Shown one piece after another: positions 14,650 to 20,917 of a stretch of DNA of 20,917 nt. A program made the translations under genes and the position numbers. The notes under the pieces are model-generated. The model had not been told where the DNA came from, searched no databases, and worked only from the letters and a program-made list of their open reading frames with translations. How positions within the stretch are numbered: the first letter of the stretch is position 1; every line of letters starts with the position of its first letter. This DNA is from CSP1-5 sp964348275 (GTDB taxonomy: Bacteria; Methylomirabilota; Methylomirabilia; Methylomirabilales; CSP1-5), in the NCBI GenBank assembly GCA_964348275.1, contig CAYGBT010000046.1, forward strand, positions 1 through 20,917. The letters run 5' to 3'.

Positions 14650-15870
14650 TCACCGACGTATGAGGCTGACCATGTCCCAAAGGGGTAGGAAGACCGCAAG
14701 CGCCAGGAACAGCACGAAGACCGCCACCGTGACCAACAGAATCGGCTCGATGATGGTGGGCAGGTTCTTGATGGTGTGGTTGGCCTCGTTCTCGTAGTGT
14801 TCGGCGATCGCGGCCAGAAGCGTGTCCAGCGCCCCGGTCTTCTCGCCGATCGCCACCATCTCGGTAAGGAGGGCAGGGAAGAGGGGGCTCCAGGATAATG
14901 GCCTCGCGAGAGATTCGCCCCCTTCTACCGCCTTCCGGACGCGGAGGATCTCGCGGCCTACCACCACATTGCCGATGGCCCGGGAGGTGAGGTCGAGGGC
15001 CGGGATGACGGGGATCCCGGTTGACAGCATGGTCCCCAGGGTGTGGGCCAGGCGCGCAAAGGTGAGCTTGATAGCGAGGGGCCCTACCACCGGGAGCTGG
15101 AGCTTCCAGGCATCCCACGTTCGGCGCCCCCAGGGTGTGCGGAGCGCCCACCGGACTGCGAACGCTATCACGAGGAGGGCACCCGCAACGAATGGCCACG
15201 CGGTACTCATGAAGTTTCCCAGGGCGATGACCATCCGGGTCGGCAGGGGAAGTTCAGCCTTGAAGCTGGCATAGAACTGGGCAAATCGGGGGATCACGAA
15301 GGCGATCAGGATAAAGACGCCAATCCCTAATGCGATCAATACAAAGAAGGGATACCGGAAGGCTGCCGCGACCCGGCGCCGGGTGTCCAGGTCGTTTTCG
15401 AGCATCGTGGCGAGGCGGGAGAGGGCCATGTCCAGAAAGCCTCCTTCCTCCGCGGCCCGGACGGTGTGGATGTAAATCTCTGAGAAGGTTTTGGGATGGT
15501 GGGCTAACGCTTCGGAAAGGCTCATGCCCCCCTCTACACGGCGCTGGATGGCGTCGAGGATGGCGCGGAGGCCTGGGTTCTTGGCTTCCTTTTGCAGCGC
15601 GGTCAGGCCCTCGGTCAAGCTGACCCCTGCCCGGATGAGGGTGGTCATCTGGCGGGTGAAGAAGATGAGTTCTTCGGGTCGAATCCGTTTCTCCTGTCCC
15701 CGGATCGCGCGCGCCTTCGCGGGGAGGCGCACTCGTTCCCGAGTGATGGAAATAGGGATGACCCCCGCCTGGCTGAGTCGCATCGCCACCGCATCGGGAC
15801 TTGCGGCATCCATGACCCCTTTGACGGGAGCCCCTTGCGGATTGCGGCCCATATAGGCAAACCGGGTCAT
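14650..15870 (-). CDS. pilC: Type IV pilus inner-membrane platform protein PilC (GspF family)
   Basis: This 406-aa polytopic protein is the platform on which the extension and retraction ATPases act. Two GspF/T2SSF domains are visible at about 68-191 (FFTRQMTTLIRAGVSL ... EGGFLDMAL) and 271-393 (FARLAHTLGTMLSTGIPV ... GEKTGALDTLL). Transmembrane helices are expected near 172-194, 222-242 and 374-396. An N-terminal segment (YMGRNPQGAPVKGVMDAASPDAV) is the usual cytoplasmic lead-in. Its start shares four bases with the stop of the preceding pilP-like gene (ATGA), so the two are translationally coupled. The pilin gene follows after 130 nt with its own promoter. Confidence 0.93.
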   Translation of the reverse strand: MTRFAYMGRNPQGAPVKGVMDAASPDAVAMRLSQAGVIPISITRERVRLPAKARAIRGQEKRIRPEELIFFTRQMTTLIRAGVSLTEGLTALQKEAKNPGLRAILDAIQRRVEGGMSLSEALAHHPKTFSEIYIHTVRAAEEGGFLDMALSRLATMLENDLDTRRRVAAAFRYPFFVLIALGIGVFILIAFVIPRFAQFYASFKAELPLPTRMVIALGNFMSTAWPFVAGALLVIAFAVRWALRTPWGRRTWDAWKLQLPVVGPLAIKLTFARLAHTLGTMLSTGIPVIPALDLTSRAIGNVVVGREILRVRKAVEGGESLARPLSWSPLFPALLTEMVAIGEKTGALDTLLAAIAEHYENEANHTIKNLPTIIEPILLVTVAVFVLFLALAVFLPLWDMVSLIRR

Positions 15871-16364
15871 CGGAAGATCCCCTTTTCGACCAGGGGAAGG
15901 AACCGGGTCTCCCCGTCTTTCTCAAGCTCGACCCCCTCGGAGGTAATTCGCACGACGCGGGCCCCATTCACCTGATCGCCAGGCCGCACCACGTGGTCAT
16001 TAACCAGCGCCTGGTAACCGTGGGGCCCCTTGACGACCCCCGTGATTTTGAACGTGGAAAATTGGTCTTTTCCTTTGGGGCGGCGAGGCAATCGGATCTT
16101 CGCGATGGCAAAGGGATCCCGTCCCCAGGGTGTGTCTGGGGGGGGTGGGGGGGCAAGGCGGCGCCCCGAAGGGGCGGCCGGCGCTGCGGCCGGTTTCGCG
16201 GAGGCTGCGGCTTCGAGGGCGCGGGCGACCTCAGGCGAATTCGTCGCCGTGCGTCGCGGACGGGAGGCCTTGCCAGACGTCGTGAAATCATAGACCAGGA
16301 AGGCCGAGGCCAAGAGGGTCAGCCCCACGAGGATCATCGTACGGCGGTTCAGATGTTCCTTCAT
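15867..16364 (-). CDS. pilP: PilP/GspC-like inner-membrane pilus alignment protein
   Basis: This 165-aa protein has one N-terminal membrane helix (about residues 10-24, MILVGLTLLASAFLV), a proline/alanine-rich linker and a C-terminal beta domain. That domain (FKITGVVKGPHGYQALVNDHVVRPGDQVNGARVVRI) matches PilP and the GspC homology region, which contact PilNO and the secretin. PilP is usually a lipoprotein; here no lipobox cysteine is present and the helix looks like a GspC-type anchor. An earlier ATG at 16388 overlaps pilO. ATG 16364 is preferred because AGGAG lies eight nt upstream and the pilO stop is two bases before it. Confidence 0.75.
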   Translation of the reverse strand: MKEHLNRRTMILVGLTLLASAFLVYDFTTSGKASRPRRTATNSPEVARALEAAASAKPAAAPAAPSGRRLAPPPPPDTPWGRDPFAIAKIRLPRRPKGKDQFSTFKITGVVKGPHGYQALVNDHVVRPGDQVNGARVVRITSEGVELEKDGETRFLPLVEKGIFR

Positions 16365-16366
16365 CC

Positions 16367-16900
16367 CTACGACTCCTGCTGCATCCAAGATGTCAGGATC
16401 GCGTGCATGCGGAGGCGACGCGACTCTCCCGGCTCACCGGCCTGTAGCTGAAGATCACTGACCGTTAAGAGAAACCGGCTCTGGAACAGCTCCTCCAGAT
16501 ATTGTCCCAGCGCGAGGTAGGTCCCTTCGACGACGAGATCGCAGGTGACCTGTCCGTACTGTTTGGGATCCGGCCCCTTGGGCGAGAAGGAGACGATCCG
16601 AATGCCCAGGCGCTTGCTGGGGCGGGAGATCTCCCCATAGAGCAAGGAGAGGCCGCCGGGTGGCAGCAGGCGGGCTCGGATTTTCTCCATGCGCTCCCGA
16701 GTCTCCTTGAGCCCTTCTTTTCCTTTCGGGACTGCCTGCAGGAACTGGTGGATCTTCATGGATTTCTGCGTGAGCCGTTTGGATTCCGCAGTGACACGCG
16801 CCCGCTCTTTGGTCGTGGGGGTCAAGAGGAAGAACCAGAGCGCGGCCGCCGCCACCACCAGGCTCCCCAAAATCATCATCTCTCGCTTGCTGAGGTCCAT
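16367..16900 (-). CDS. pilO: PilO-like (GspM-like) pilus alignment subcomplex protein
   Basis: This 177-aa bitopic inner-membrane protein starts with a short cytoplasmic lead, then a membrane helix (about residues 8-25, MILGSLVVAAAALWFFLL), a coiled-coil stretch and a ferredoxin-like periplasmic domain (LGIRIVSFSP ... LVVEGTYLALGQYLEELF ... SDLQLQ). PilO pairs with PilN to hold the platform under the secretin. ATG 16900 is chosen over the upstream GTG at 16912 because GGAGG sits five nt before it, inside the last codons of the pilMN gene. It is separated from pilMN by two bases and from pilP by two. Confidence 0.85.
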   Translation of the reverse strand: MDLSKREMMILGSLVVAAAALWFFLLTPTTKERARVTAESKRLTQKSMKIHQFLQAVPKGKEGLKETRERMEKIRARLLPPGGLSLLYGEISRPSKRLGIRIVSFSPKGPDPKQYGQVTCDLVVEGTYLALGQYLEELFQSRFLLTVSDLQLQAGEPGESRRLRMHAILTSWMQQES

Positions 16901-16902
16901 CC

Positions 16903-18390
16903 TCACCTCCACGCCACGACGAGATCGAAGGCCACGGTCCGTTGGGGATACCCCGACTGTTCCTGCGAGGACCCGAGGGTGATCACCCCGAAATACGGCG
17001 ACTCAGAGAGGCGGGTCATGAACTCGGAGAGCGAGACCTCCGGGGGATCCGCATCGGCGAAAGCGAGGCCCTTCAGCTTGATGCCTTGCGTCCCGTCCGC
17101 CTCCAGCGAGGTGAAACTGATGTTCGGAGGGGTGACAGCGCTCAAGGTCTTCAGGGCTCCAAGCCAGCGAAGGTTGAAGGCCAAGGGCTCCTCATAGACG
17201 TGCAGGTGGGGGTTGAGATTGGCGCCCACCTGTTCAAACATGCGGAGCTCCTTACTCACGGAGCTCATGCGCTCCAAGGCAGCCTTCTGCTCGGCAATCT
17301 CCTGGCGTTGCTGTCGCACGGCTACGACTTCCATCCCTGTCCAGGTGAAGACCCCGAGGAACAGCGCGACCACTGTACCTCTTACCGCGGTGCGAAGGAT
17401 TTTCCTTTGCTTGCTGTACCGGATCTCGCGCGGCAGGAGGTTCAGATTTGAGTGGTCAAAGAGAATCCCTGCGGCGGCCGCCAGCGCAGGCGGCACCGGC
17501 TCATCACGCCCGACGGGGAGCACCGTACTGAGATTCACCGGCTCCACGGGGATGCCTACCGCTTCACTCAGGGCTGGCTGGACCTCCTCCAGGTCGTGGG
17601 AGGACCCGGCGACCCAGAGACGCTGAATCCTCTCTCCCGAGAATTGCTCCTGGTAGTAGGCGAGCGAGAGCCAGATTTCGTCGACGAGTCGGGACAGCGG
17701 ACCCTTCGCTCCCCCGTCCCCCTTCGCGGTGGCACGTGCCTCGGCAGAGAGGGTCCGCACGAGATGGAGGGTGCGTCCGTGGAAGAACATCAGGGTGGCT
17801 AGATTGGGGCGCAGATCGATGAGGAGGGTTGTCTCCTTCGACTTGACGGGCAGGGCCTGCATGAGCCCGTTGAGGGCGAGCGGAAGCAGACTAACCTGGA
17901 CCGGGCTGAGTCCGGCCTTTTGGACGATATCCACCGACTCGTCGAGAGCCGAGCGCTTGACGGCAGCGACCAAGACCGTCTGCTCTTGATCTCCGGGCTT
18001 TGACCCAAGGGATTTGTGGTCCAAGATCGCCTCCGTGAGGGGGAAAGGCATCACCCGCGGCAGGGACCATTGGACCGCCTTGGGGATTTCCTTGGGGGGA
18101 AGGGGGGGGAGATCGAGCGGCAGGGTGATCGTTGTAGGTCCGGAAAGCAGAAGCCGGGCGTCTCGCGTCGCGATCCCGTGATGTGTGAGCAGCTTCCGAA
18201 GGGCCTCGCTTGCGGACAGCCGATAGGACTTGCCATTACTCCGATCCAGCTTGGTCGCCCCCCACTTGAAGAGGTATCCCTGAGTCGAGGGACAGACCTC
18301 AAGAACCCGAACTGCCGCCGGGTCGAGATCCACCACCAGGAATGGTTTCGACCACTGATCACGCTTAAACGGCATTTCGAGCACGGCCAC
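16903..18390 (-). CDS. PilM-PilN fusion protein (GspL-like architecture)
   Basis: This 495-aa chain combines two normally separate pilus assembly proteins. Residues about 14-312 resemble the cytoplasmic actin-like PilM (FLVVDLDPAAVRVLEV, ITLPLDLPPLPPKEI, TLLIDLRPNLATLMFF, LWVAGSSHDLEEV). Then comes the PilN N-terminal hallmark NLLPREIR (about 317-324), a membrane helix (335-357), a coiled coil and a periplasmic PilN-type domain. In most type IV pilus operons these are two genes; type II secretion GspL has the fused form. Starts are uncertain: a TTG at 18399 is only two nt from GGAGG, GTG 18390 is 11 nt from it, and ATG 18375 is farther. GTG is used here. pilO follows after two bases. Confidence 0.85.
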   Translation of the reverse strand: MAVLEMPFKRDQWSKPFLVVDLDPAAVRVLEVCPSTQGYLFKWGATKLDRSNGKSYRLSASEALRKLLTHHGIATRDARLLLSGPTTITLPLDLPPLPPKEIPKAVQWSLPRVMPFPLTEAILDHKSLGSKPGDQEQTVLVAAVKRSALDESVDIVQKAGLSPVQVSLLPLALNGLMQALPVKSKETTLLIDLRPNLATLMFFHGRTLHLVRTLSAEARATAKGDGGAKGPLSRLVDEIWLSLAYYQEQFSGERIQRLWVAGSSHDLEEVQPALSEAVGIPVEPVNLSTVLPVGRDEPVPPALAAAAGILFDHSNLNLLPREIRYSKQRKILRTAVRGTVVALFLGVFTWTGMEVVAVRQQRQEIAEQKAALERMSSVSKELRMFEQVGANLNPHLHVYEEPLAFNLRWLGALKTLSAVTPPNISFTSLEADGTQGIKLKGLAFADADPPEVSLSEFMTRLSESPYFGVITLGSSQEQSGYPQRTVAFDLVVAWR

Positions 18391-18486
18391 GTTTCTCAAA
18401 GCCTCCCGGGATTGACCTGCATGTCACACAGGGAAGAACAGGGCGCCCCCTGAGTGCTCGTTATAGCCCGAGGAACCGGCAGGGCG

Positions 18487-18511
18487 GTGATCCTTGGCAC
18501 CCCTCGATCAC
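18487..18511. promoter_or_regulatory. Dyad in the spacer between the merR-like gene and pilMN
   Basis: GTGATC (18487-18492) and GATCAC (18506-18511) form a perfect 6-bp inverted repeat with a 13-bp spacer. It lies just 3' of the merR-like gene and about 100 nt before the pilMN start. On the minus strand a TATAAC (18460-18465) follows it but lacks a good -35 box. A binding site for the adjacent MerR-like protein is possible but unproven. Confidence 0.3.
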
Positions 18512-18535
18512 ATTCGGGTGAGGCGGAATATGTAT

Positions 18536-18772
18536 TCAGCGAGAATCCCAATTCAGTTCCTCCATCGCCTTCTTATGGGCGATCTTGTGCTTGAAGCCCT
18601 TTTTGAGGTACTTCCAGATGATTTTGATCTTCATCACATCTTCGGCGCTGTATTCCCGCGCCTCGAGGTCGCCCATGGGGACCCGCCGCGGCGTGATGTA
18701 CCCCTTTTGCTCCAGGTAGTAGAGCTTGTGTCTCGGGATATCTATCTGCTCAAGAATCTCCGCGGTTCTCAT
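18536..18772 (-). CDS. Small MerR-family DNA-binding protein
   Basis: This 78-aa protein is essentially a single MerR winged helix-turn-helix. RTAEILEQIDIPRHKLYYLEQKGYITP is the helix-turn-helix with the family's YYLE-KG-I turn, followed by the wing (AREYSAEDVMKIKIIWKYLKKGF). There is no long dimerisation helix and no effector domain, so it may act as a minimal regulator or a phage-excisionase-like DNA-bending protein. It lies 145 nt upstream of pilMN in the same direction and after the terminator of the pilX unit. Control of the downstream pil genes is a reasonable inference. The ATG (18770-18772) has only a weak GGGAA ribosome site. Confidence 0.8.
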   Translation of the reverse strand: MRTAEILEQIDIPRHKLYYLEQKGYITPRRVPMGDLEAREYSAEDVMKIKIIWKYLKKGFKHKIAHKKAMEELNWDSR

Positions 18773-19188
18773 TGTTCCCGTATGAGGGTGTGACGGCCCC
18801 TCAGTCCTCCAAGAAAGCGGAACACCTTACGAAGGGGATACCGAATCTGAATTCATTCTTCTAAGGATACCCTTTTCAAAAAACTGGGCGTCCGTCGGCC
18901 CAGTTCAGGACCTTCGCTCATTTGCTCCATCCCGTCCCCTGATCGTGCTGCAATAAGGGGGCCAGGCGGCGTCGCACCAGGGAAAAAAGGGGGCGGGAGT
19001 CTTTTCTTGGCCTGAGAAATAAGAGATAGGGGATGAAGAGCAAGAACAGCTTGCGGGATTCGAGCGTGTCGGCGGCCCGAACGAATCGGGCGCTGCCGCC
19101 ACCTGAGGCGGGCTGCCAAACCGCTCAACCGGGTCACCCCATCTGGTCGGGATGACCAGAGGCCAGCGACCCACCGGGCGGCATGCCC
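18773..19188. other. 416-bp spacer with hairpins and a terminator, no confident gene
   Basis: This gap between the pilX-like and merR-like genes holds several foldable segments. TCTGGTC/GACCAGA forms a 7-bp hairpin at 19142-19160. GGCGGC (19071-19076) pairs with GCCGCC (19095-19100) around an inner CCGA/TCGG hairpin. The terminator is at 18878-18905. On the minus strand one frame reads a hydrophobic-then-basic peptide (LFIPYLLFLRPRK..., stop at 18918-18920) that has only a TTG (19041-19043) as start. The promoter of the merR-pil unit presumably lies between the terminator and 18772; no strong match is visible. Confidence 0.5.
18878..18905 (-). terminator. Rho-independent terminator downstream of the pilX-like gene
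   Basis: On the minus strand AACTGGGC pairs with GCCCAGTT over 8 bp with an 8-nt loop (18882-18905) and is followed by a T run (six T, 18883-18878, two of them in the stem). It separates the pilW/pilX unit from the merR-pilMN unit, though it lies nearly 290 nt past the pilX stop. Confidence 0.75.
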
Positions 19189-20880
19189 CTAGAGTTCCCG
19201 CCAGGAGAGGATCTTGACGTAGCCGATCGGGTCCCCGCCGGGCATGCCGGGCGGCAGGTTCTTGTCCATGTCGAGAATCTGGTAAATGCCGGGGACGTTC
19301 ACCCCCATATCGAGAAACTTGCTGACCAGCGCCCCGGCCACGTTGTACTGCTTCGTGATGGAGATTCGGTTTTCAGCAAAGATCGCCGCCGCGACCTGGT
19401 TATTCGCTCCAGCCATGTCGATTCGATCCTTGGCGATCAGCCCGAGGGTGTCCCCCGTGGGGAAGACCCCTGCCGGCAGGAGATTGGAATTGATCGTGAT
19501 ACTCGTTTCGTGGGCCCCGGCGTCTCCGGTCTCATCCCAGTCCGCTCCCGCCTTCTTGGCGTAGAGCGTCCCCCCGGCAGCCCCCGTGGTGTAAGTGGTG
19601 GTGGGAACTTTGGTTTGCGGCGCGCCCATGCCGCCGACTATGATTTCGCCGGGGATCCGGATGATCCCCTCGACGATCAGTGCTGCATCGAATGTGCTGG
19701 GGTCTGCGTCGGGGTCCGGATCGAAGGCAAGTCGGTTGCCCATGCCGTCGGTGACGTCGAAGGGGGTGGTGTTGCCGTAGAGTGTCAGGTCACTGCCACC
19801 CGTCTGCTTCGCCAAGGCGGGAAGGGACGGGGTGGGATCCCAGGAATTGGCATCCAGGTATCCCTCGAGCGTCCCGCAACAGCCGGGGGACGGGCCGGCC
19901 AGGGAGGGAAACGGAAGATCCATACCGGGCGGGACGTCGTACTTGGCGTGCACCCCGTTGTCGGAATGGACTTCGCTGTCGCCCTTCGTCCCGCCGAAGC
20001 CGTAATTGGTGTAGACCCCGTCCATCCGGCGCTTGGTCCCGGCCGGGACGGCATCGGTGGGCTTACTCCCCACCCGGGCACCGATGCTGTTCATTTCGAT
20101 TATGCCCTCCTTCACCCGTAGCTCGGCATTCAGCGTGGTGGGAGCGAAGTCCGGGATCTTCCCGTTAAGAATTGGGTTAATCCCGAAATACCAGTTGTAG
20201 ATGCCAGCGGTGCCTCCGAAATCGGCGGCGGTGCCGGCCGGACCCAGGTCTGTCCCCAGGATGTGGACCGATCCGGCGAGCACCACGTTGCCATTGATCC
20301 GGGCGCCCGCCCCGGCGCCACCAAGGAAGGCCACGTTGCCCCAGACCGACAGGTTCCGCAACTGCACGCGGACATCGACCGCTTTGGTGGTCGCCTGCGG
20401 GCCGTTGGCCGTCGCCCGGATGGTCATCTTGTCACTGTCCCTGTCCCCCAGCTGCACGGTATAGGTCGAGCCGTCGGCATAGGTGTCCACATTGGCGTTG
20501 GTGTAGAGGGTCACGAAGCCCGCATTCGGAATCGGCCCGCCCAGGTCGTAGCACCGCTGTTGCGGCGGGCTCCAGATCCAGGTGACGGTCCCCGAGCAGT
20601 CCGCCGGCGCGCCGGCGGCCACCGGGGTCGGCGAGGCGATGTACTGGTTGGTGATGCCATCCTTATCGTGGCGGACCTCGTACTTGAGATCGCGGCGGGC
20701 GCGCTCGACCGCCATCTCGGCCACGTAGAGCGCGCGGGTGGCGTCCCGGTCGTAGAAGGCGATCTGGCTCTCGGTCTGAGAGACGGTCAGGAAGGCCAGC
20801 CCGAGGATCGACAGGACGATCATGACCAGGAGGGCTACGATCAGGACGGAGCCTTTGTTATGCCGCATGGATTCCACCAT
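19189..20880 (-). CDS. PilX-like minor pilin / pilus assembly protein, unusually large
   Basis: This 563-aa protein begins with a PilX N-terminal segment: a short basic lead MVESMRHNKG, then SVLIVALLVMIVLSILGLAFLTV (11-33) and the conserved ESQIAFYDRDATRALYVAEMAVERA. PilX family proteins are minor prepilin-like components that prime pilus assembly. The remainder is a long, secreted-type region rich in Gly, Asn and Thr with strand-like repeats (INGNVVLAGSVHILG, ALIVEGIIRIPGEIIVGG, NNQVAAAIFAENRIS), suggesting a beta-solenoid; this is inferred from pattern only. It ends in GYVKILSWREL. ATG 20880 has GAGGAG six nt upstream and follows the preceding gene's stop by 10 nt. Confidence 0.8.
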   Translation of the reverse strand: MVESMRHNKGSVLIVALLVMIVLSILGLAFLTVSQTESQIAFYDRDATRALYVAEMAVERARRDLKYEVRHDKDGITNQYIASPTPVAAGAPADCSGTVTWIWSPPQQRCYDLGGPIPNAGFVTLYTNANVDTYADGSTYTVQLGDRDSDKMTIRATANGPQATTKAVDVRVQLRNLSVWGNVAFLGGAGAGARINGNVVLAGSVHILGTDLGPAGTAADFGGTAGIYNWYFGINPILNGKIPDFAPTTLNAELRVKEGIIEMNSIGARVGSKPTDAVPAGTKRRMDGVYTNYGFGGTKGDSEVHSDNGVHAKYDVPPGMDLPFPSLAGPSPGCCGTLEGYLDANSWDPTPSLPALAKQTGGSDLTLYGNTTPFDVTDGMGNRLAFDPDPDADPSTFDAALIVEGIIRIPGEIIVGGMGAPQTKVPTTTYTTGAAGGTLYAKKAGADWDETGDAGAHETSITINSNLLPAGVFPTGDTLGLIAKDRIDMAGANNQVAAAIFAENRISITKQYNVAGALVSKFLDMGVNVPGIYQILDMDKNLPPGMPGGDPIGYVKILSWREL

Positions 20881-20890
20881 TCCCTTCTCC

Positions 20891-20917
20891 TCACATATTG
20901 CGCAGGCGGACGTCCGA
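20891..20917 (-). CDS. C-terminal end of an upstream minor prepilin gene (PilW-like), partial
   Basis: Only the last eight codons and stop are in the window: SDVRLRNM followed by TGA (20891-20893). This ending resembles the C-termini of PilW/GspJ-type prepilins, and pilW commonly precedes pilX. The pilX-like ribosome site follows directly after the stop. The identification rests on context and a very short peptide. Confidence 0.45.
   Translation of the reverse strand, partial: SDVRLRNM

Noticed and set aside
18853..19137. A 94-codon minus-strand frame in the gap after pilX
   Set aside because: It runs straight through the terminator hairpin, has no good ribosome site and matches nothing recognisable.
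18906..19188. A c-di-GMP riboswitch upstream of the pil genes
   Set aside because: The conserved CACGCACAGGGCAAACC and GCAAAGCC-type core elements are not present on either strand.
19183..20121. A 312-codon plus-strand frame opposite the pilX-like gene
   Set aside because: It has no motif or ribosome site and low-complexity composition; the minus-strand pilX-like frame has a recognisable N-terminus and good ribosome site.

Overview
This is a bacterial chromosome segment of high GC content with compact, mostly operonic genes. The gene set and the intergenic style (runs of short degenerate repeated words between transcription units) would fit a Candidatus Methylomirabilis/NC10-like or related deep-branching Gram-negative lineage. 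That placement is an inference; no rRNA or other decisive marker gene lies in the window.

Layout. Positions 64-1000 hold a small mobile unit: a REP-associated tyrosine (HUH, Y1) transposase gene between two inverted 27-nt ends, the right one forming the end of the coding sequence. Positions 1125-4993 are a three-gene ABC import operon (periplasmic binding protein, fused double permease, ATPase) of the ferric-iron/AfuA-FbpABC type. A 273-nt spacer follows, with a long inverted repeat (5054-5198) that may be a structured RNA. Then comes a DUF502 membrane protein gene, convergent with a divergent YchF-like GTPase/ATPase gene; a 16-bp tandem duplication covers both stop codons.

Positions 7297-11024 are a plus-strand cluster: a DEDDy exonuclease-like protein, the tRNA methylthiotransferase MtaB, methylthioadenosine phosphorylase and a PfkB-family kinase. 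uvrA (11306-13936) follows with its own sigma70-type promoter. This UvrA lacks about 70 residues where the insertion domain normally sits and has an altered first ABC signature.

Positions 14028-20917 are minus-strand type IV pilus genes. In transcription order they are a prepilin C-terminus (PilW-like, partial), a large PilX-like protein, a terminator, a small MerR-like regulator, a PilM-PilN fusion, PilO, PilP/GspC-like, PilC and the major pilin. PilMN, PilO, PilP and PilC are tightly coupled and would form the inner-membrane alignment complex and platform. The pilin gene has its own near-consensus sigma54 promoter and a strong terminator, so the abundant subunit can be expressed separately. 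The secretin, motor ATPases, prepilin peptidase and sigma54 activator must be encoded elsewhere.

No clearly new multi-gene system is evident. The most notable items are the UvrA with a missing insertion domain, the PilMN fusion, the sigma54 promoter of the pilin, the inverted-repeat element at 5054-5198, the transposase whose C-terminus is encoded by its own end sequence, and the word-repeat spacers.
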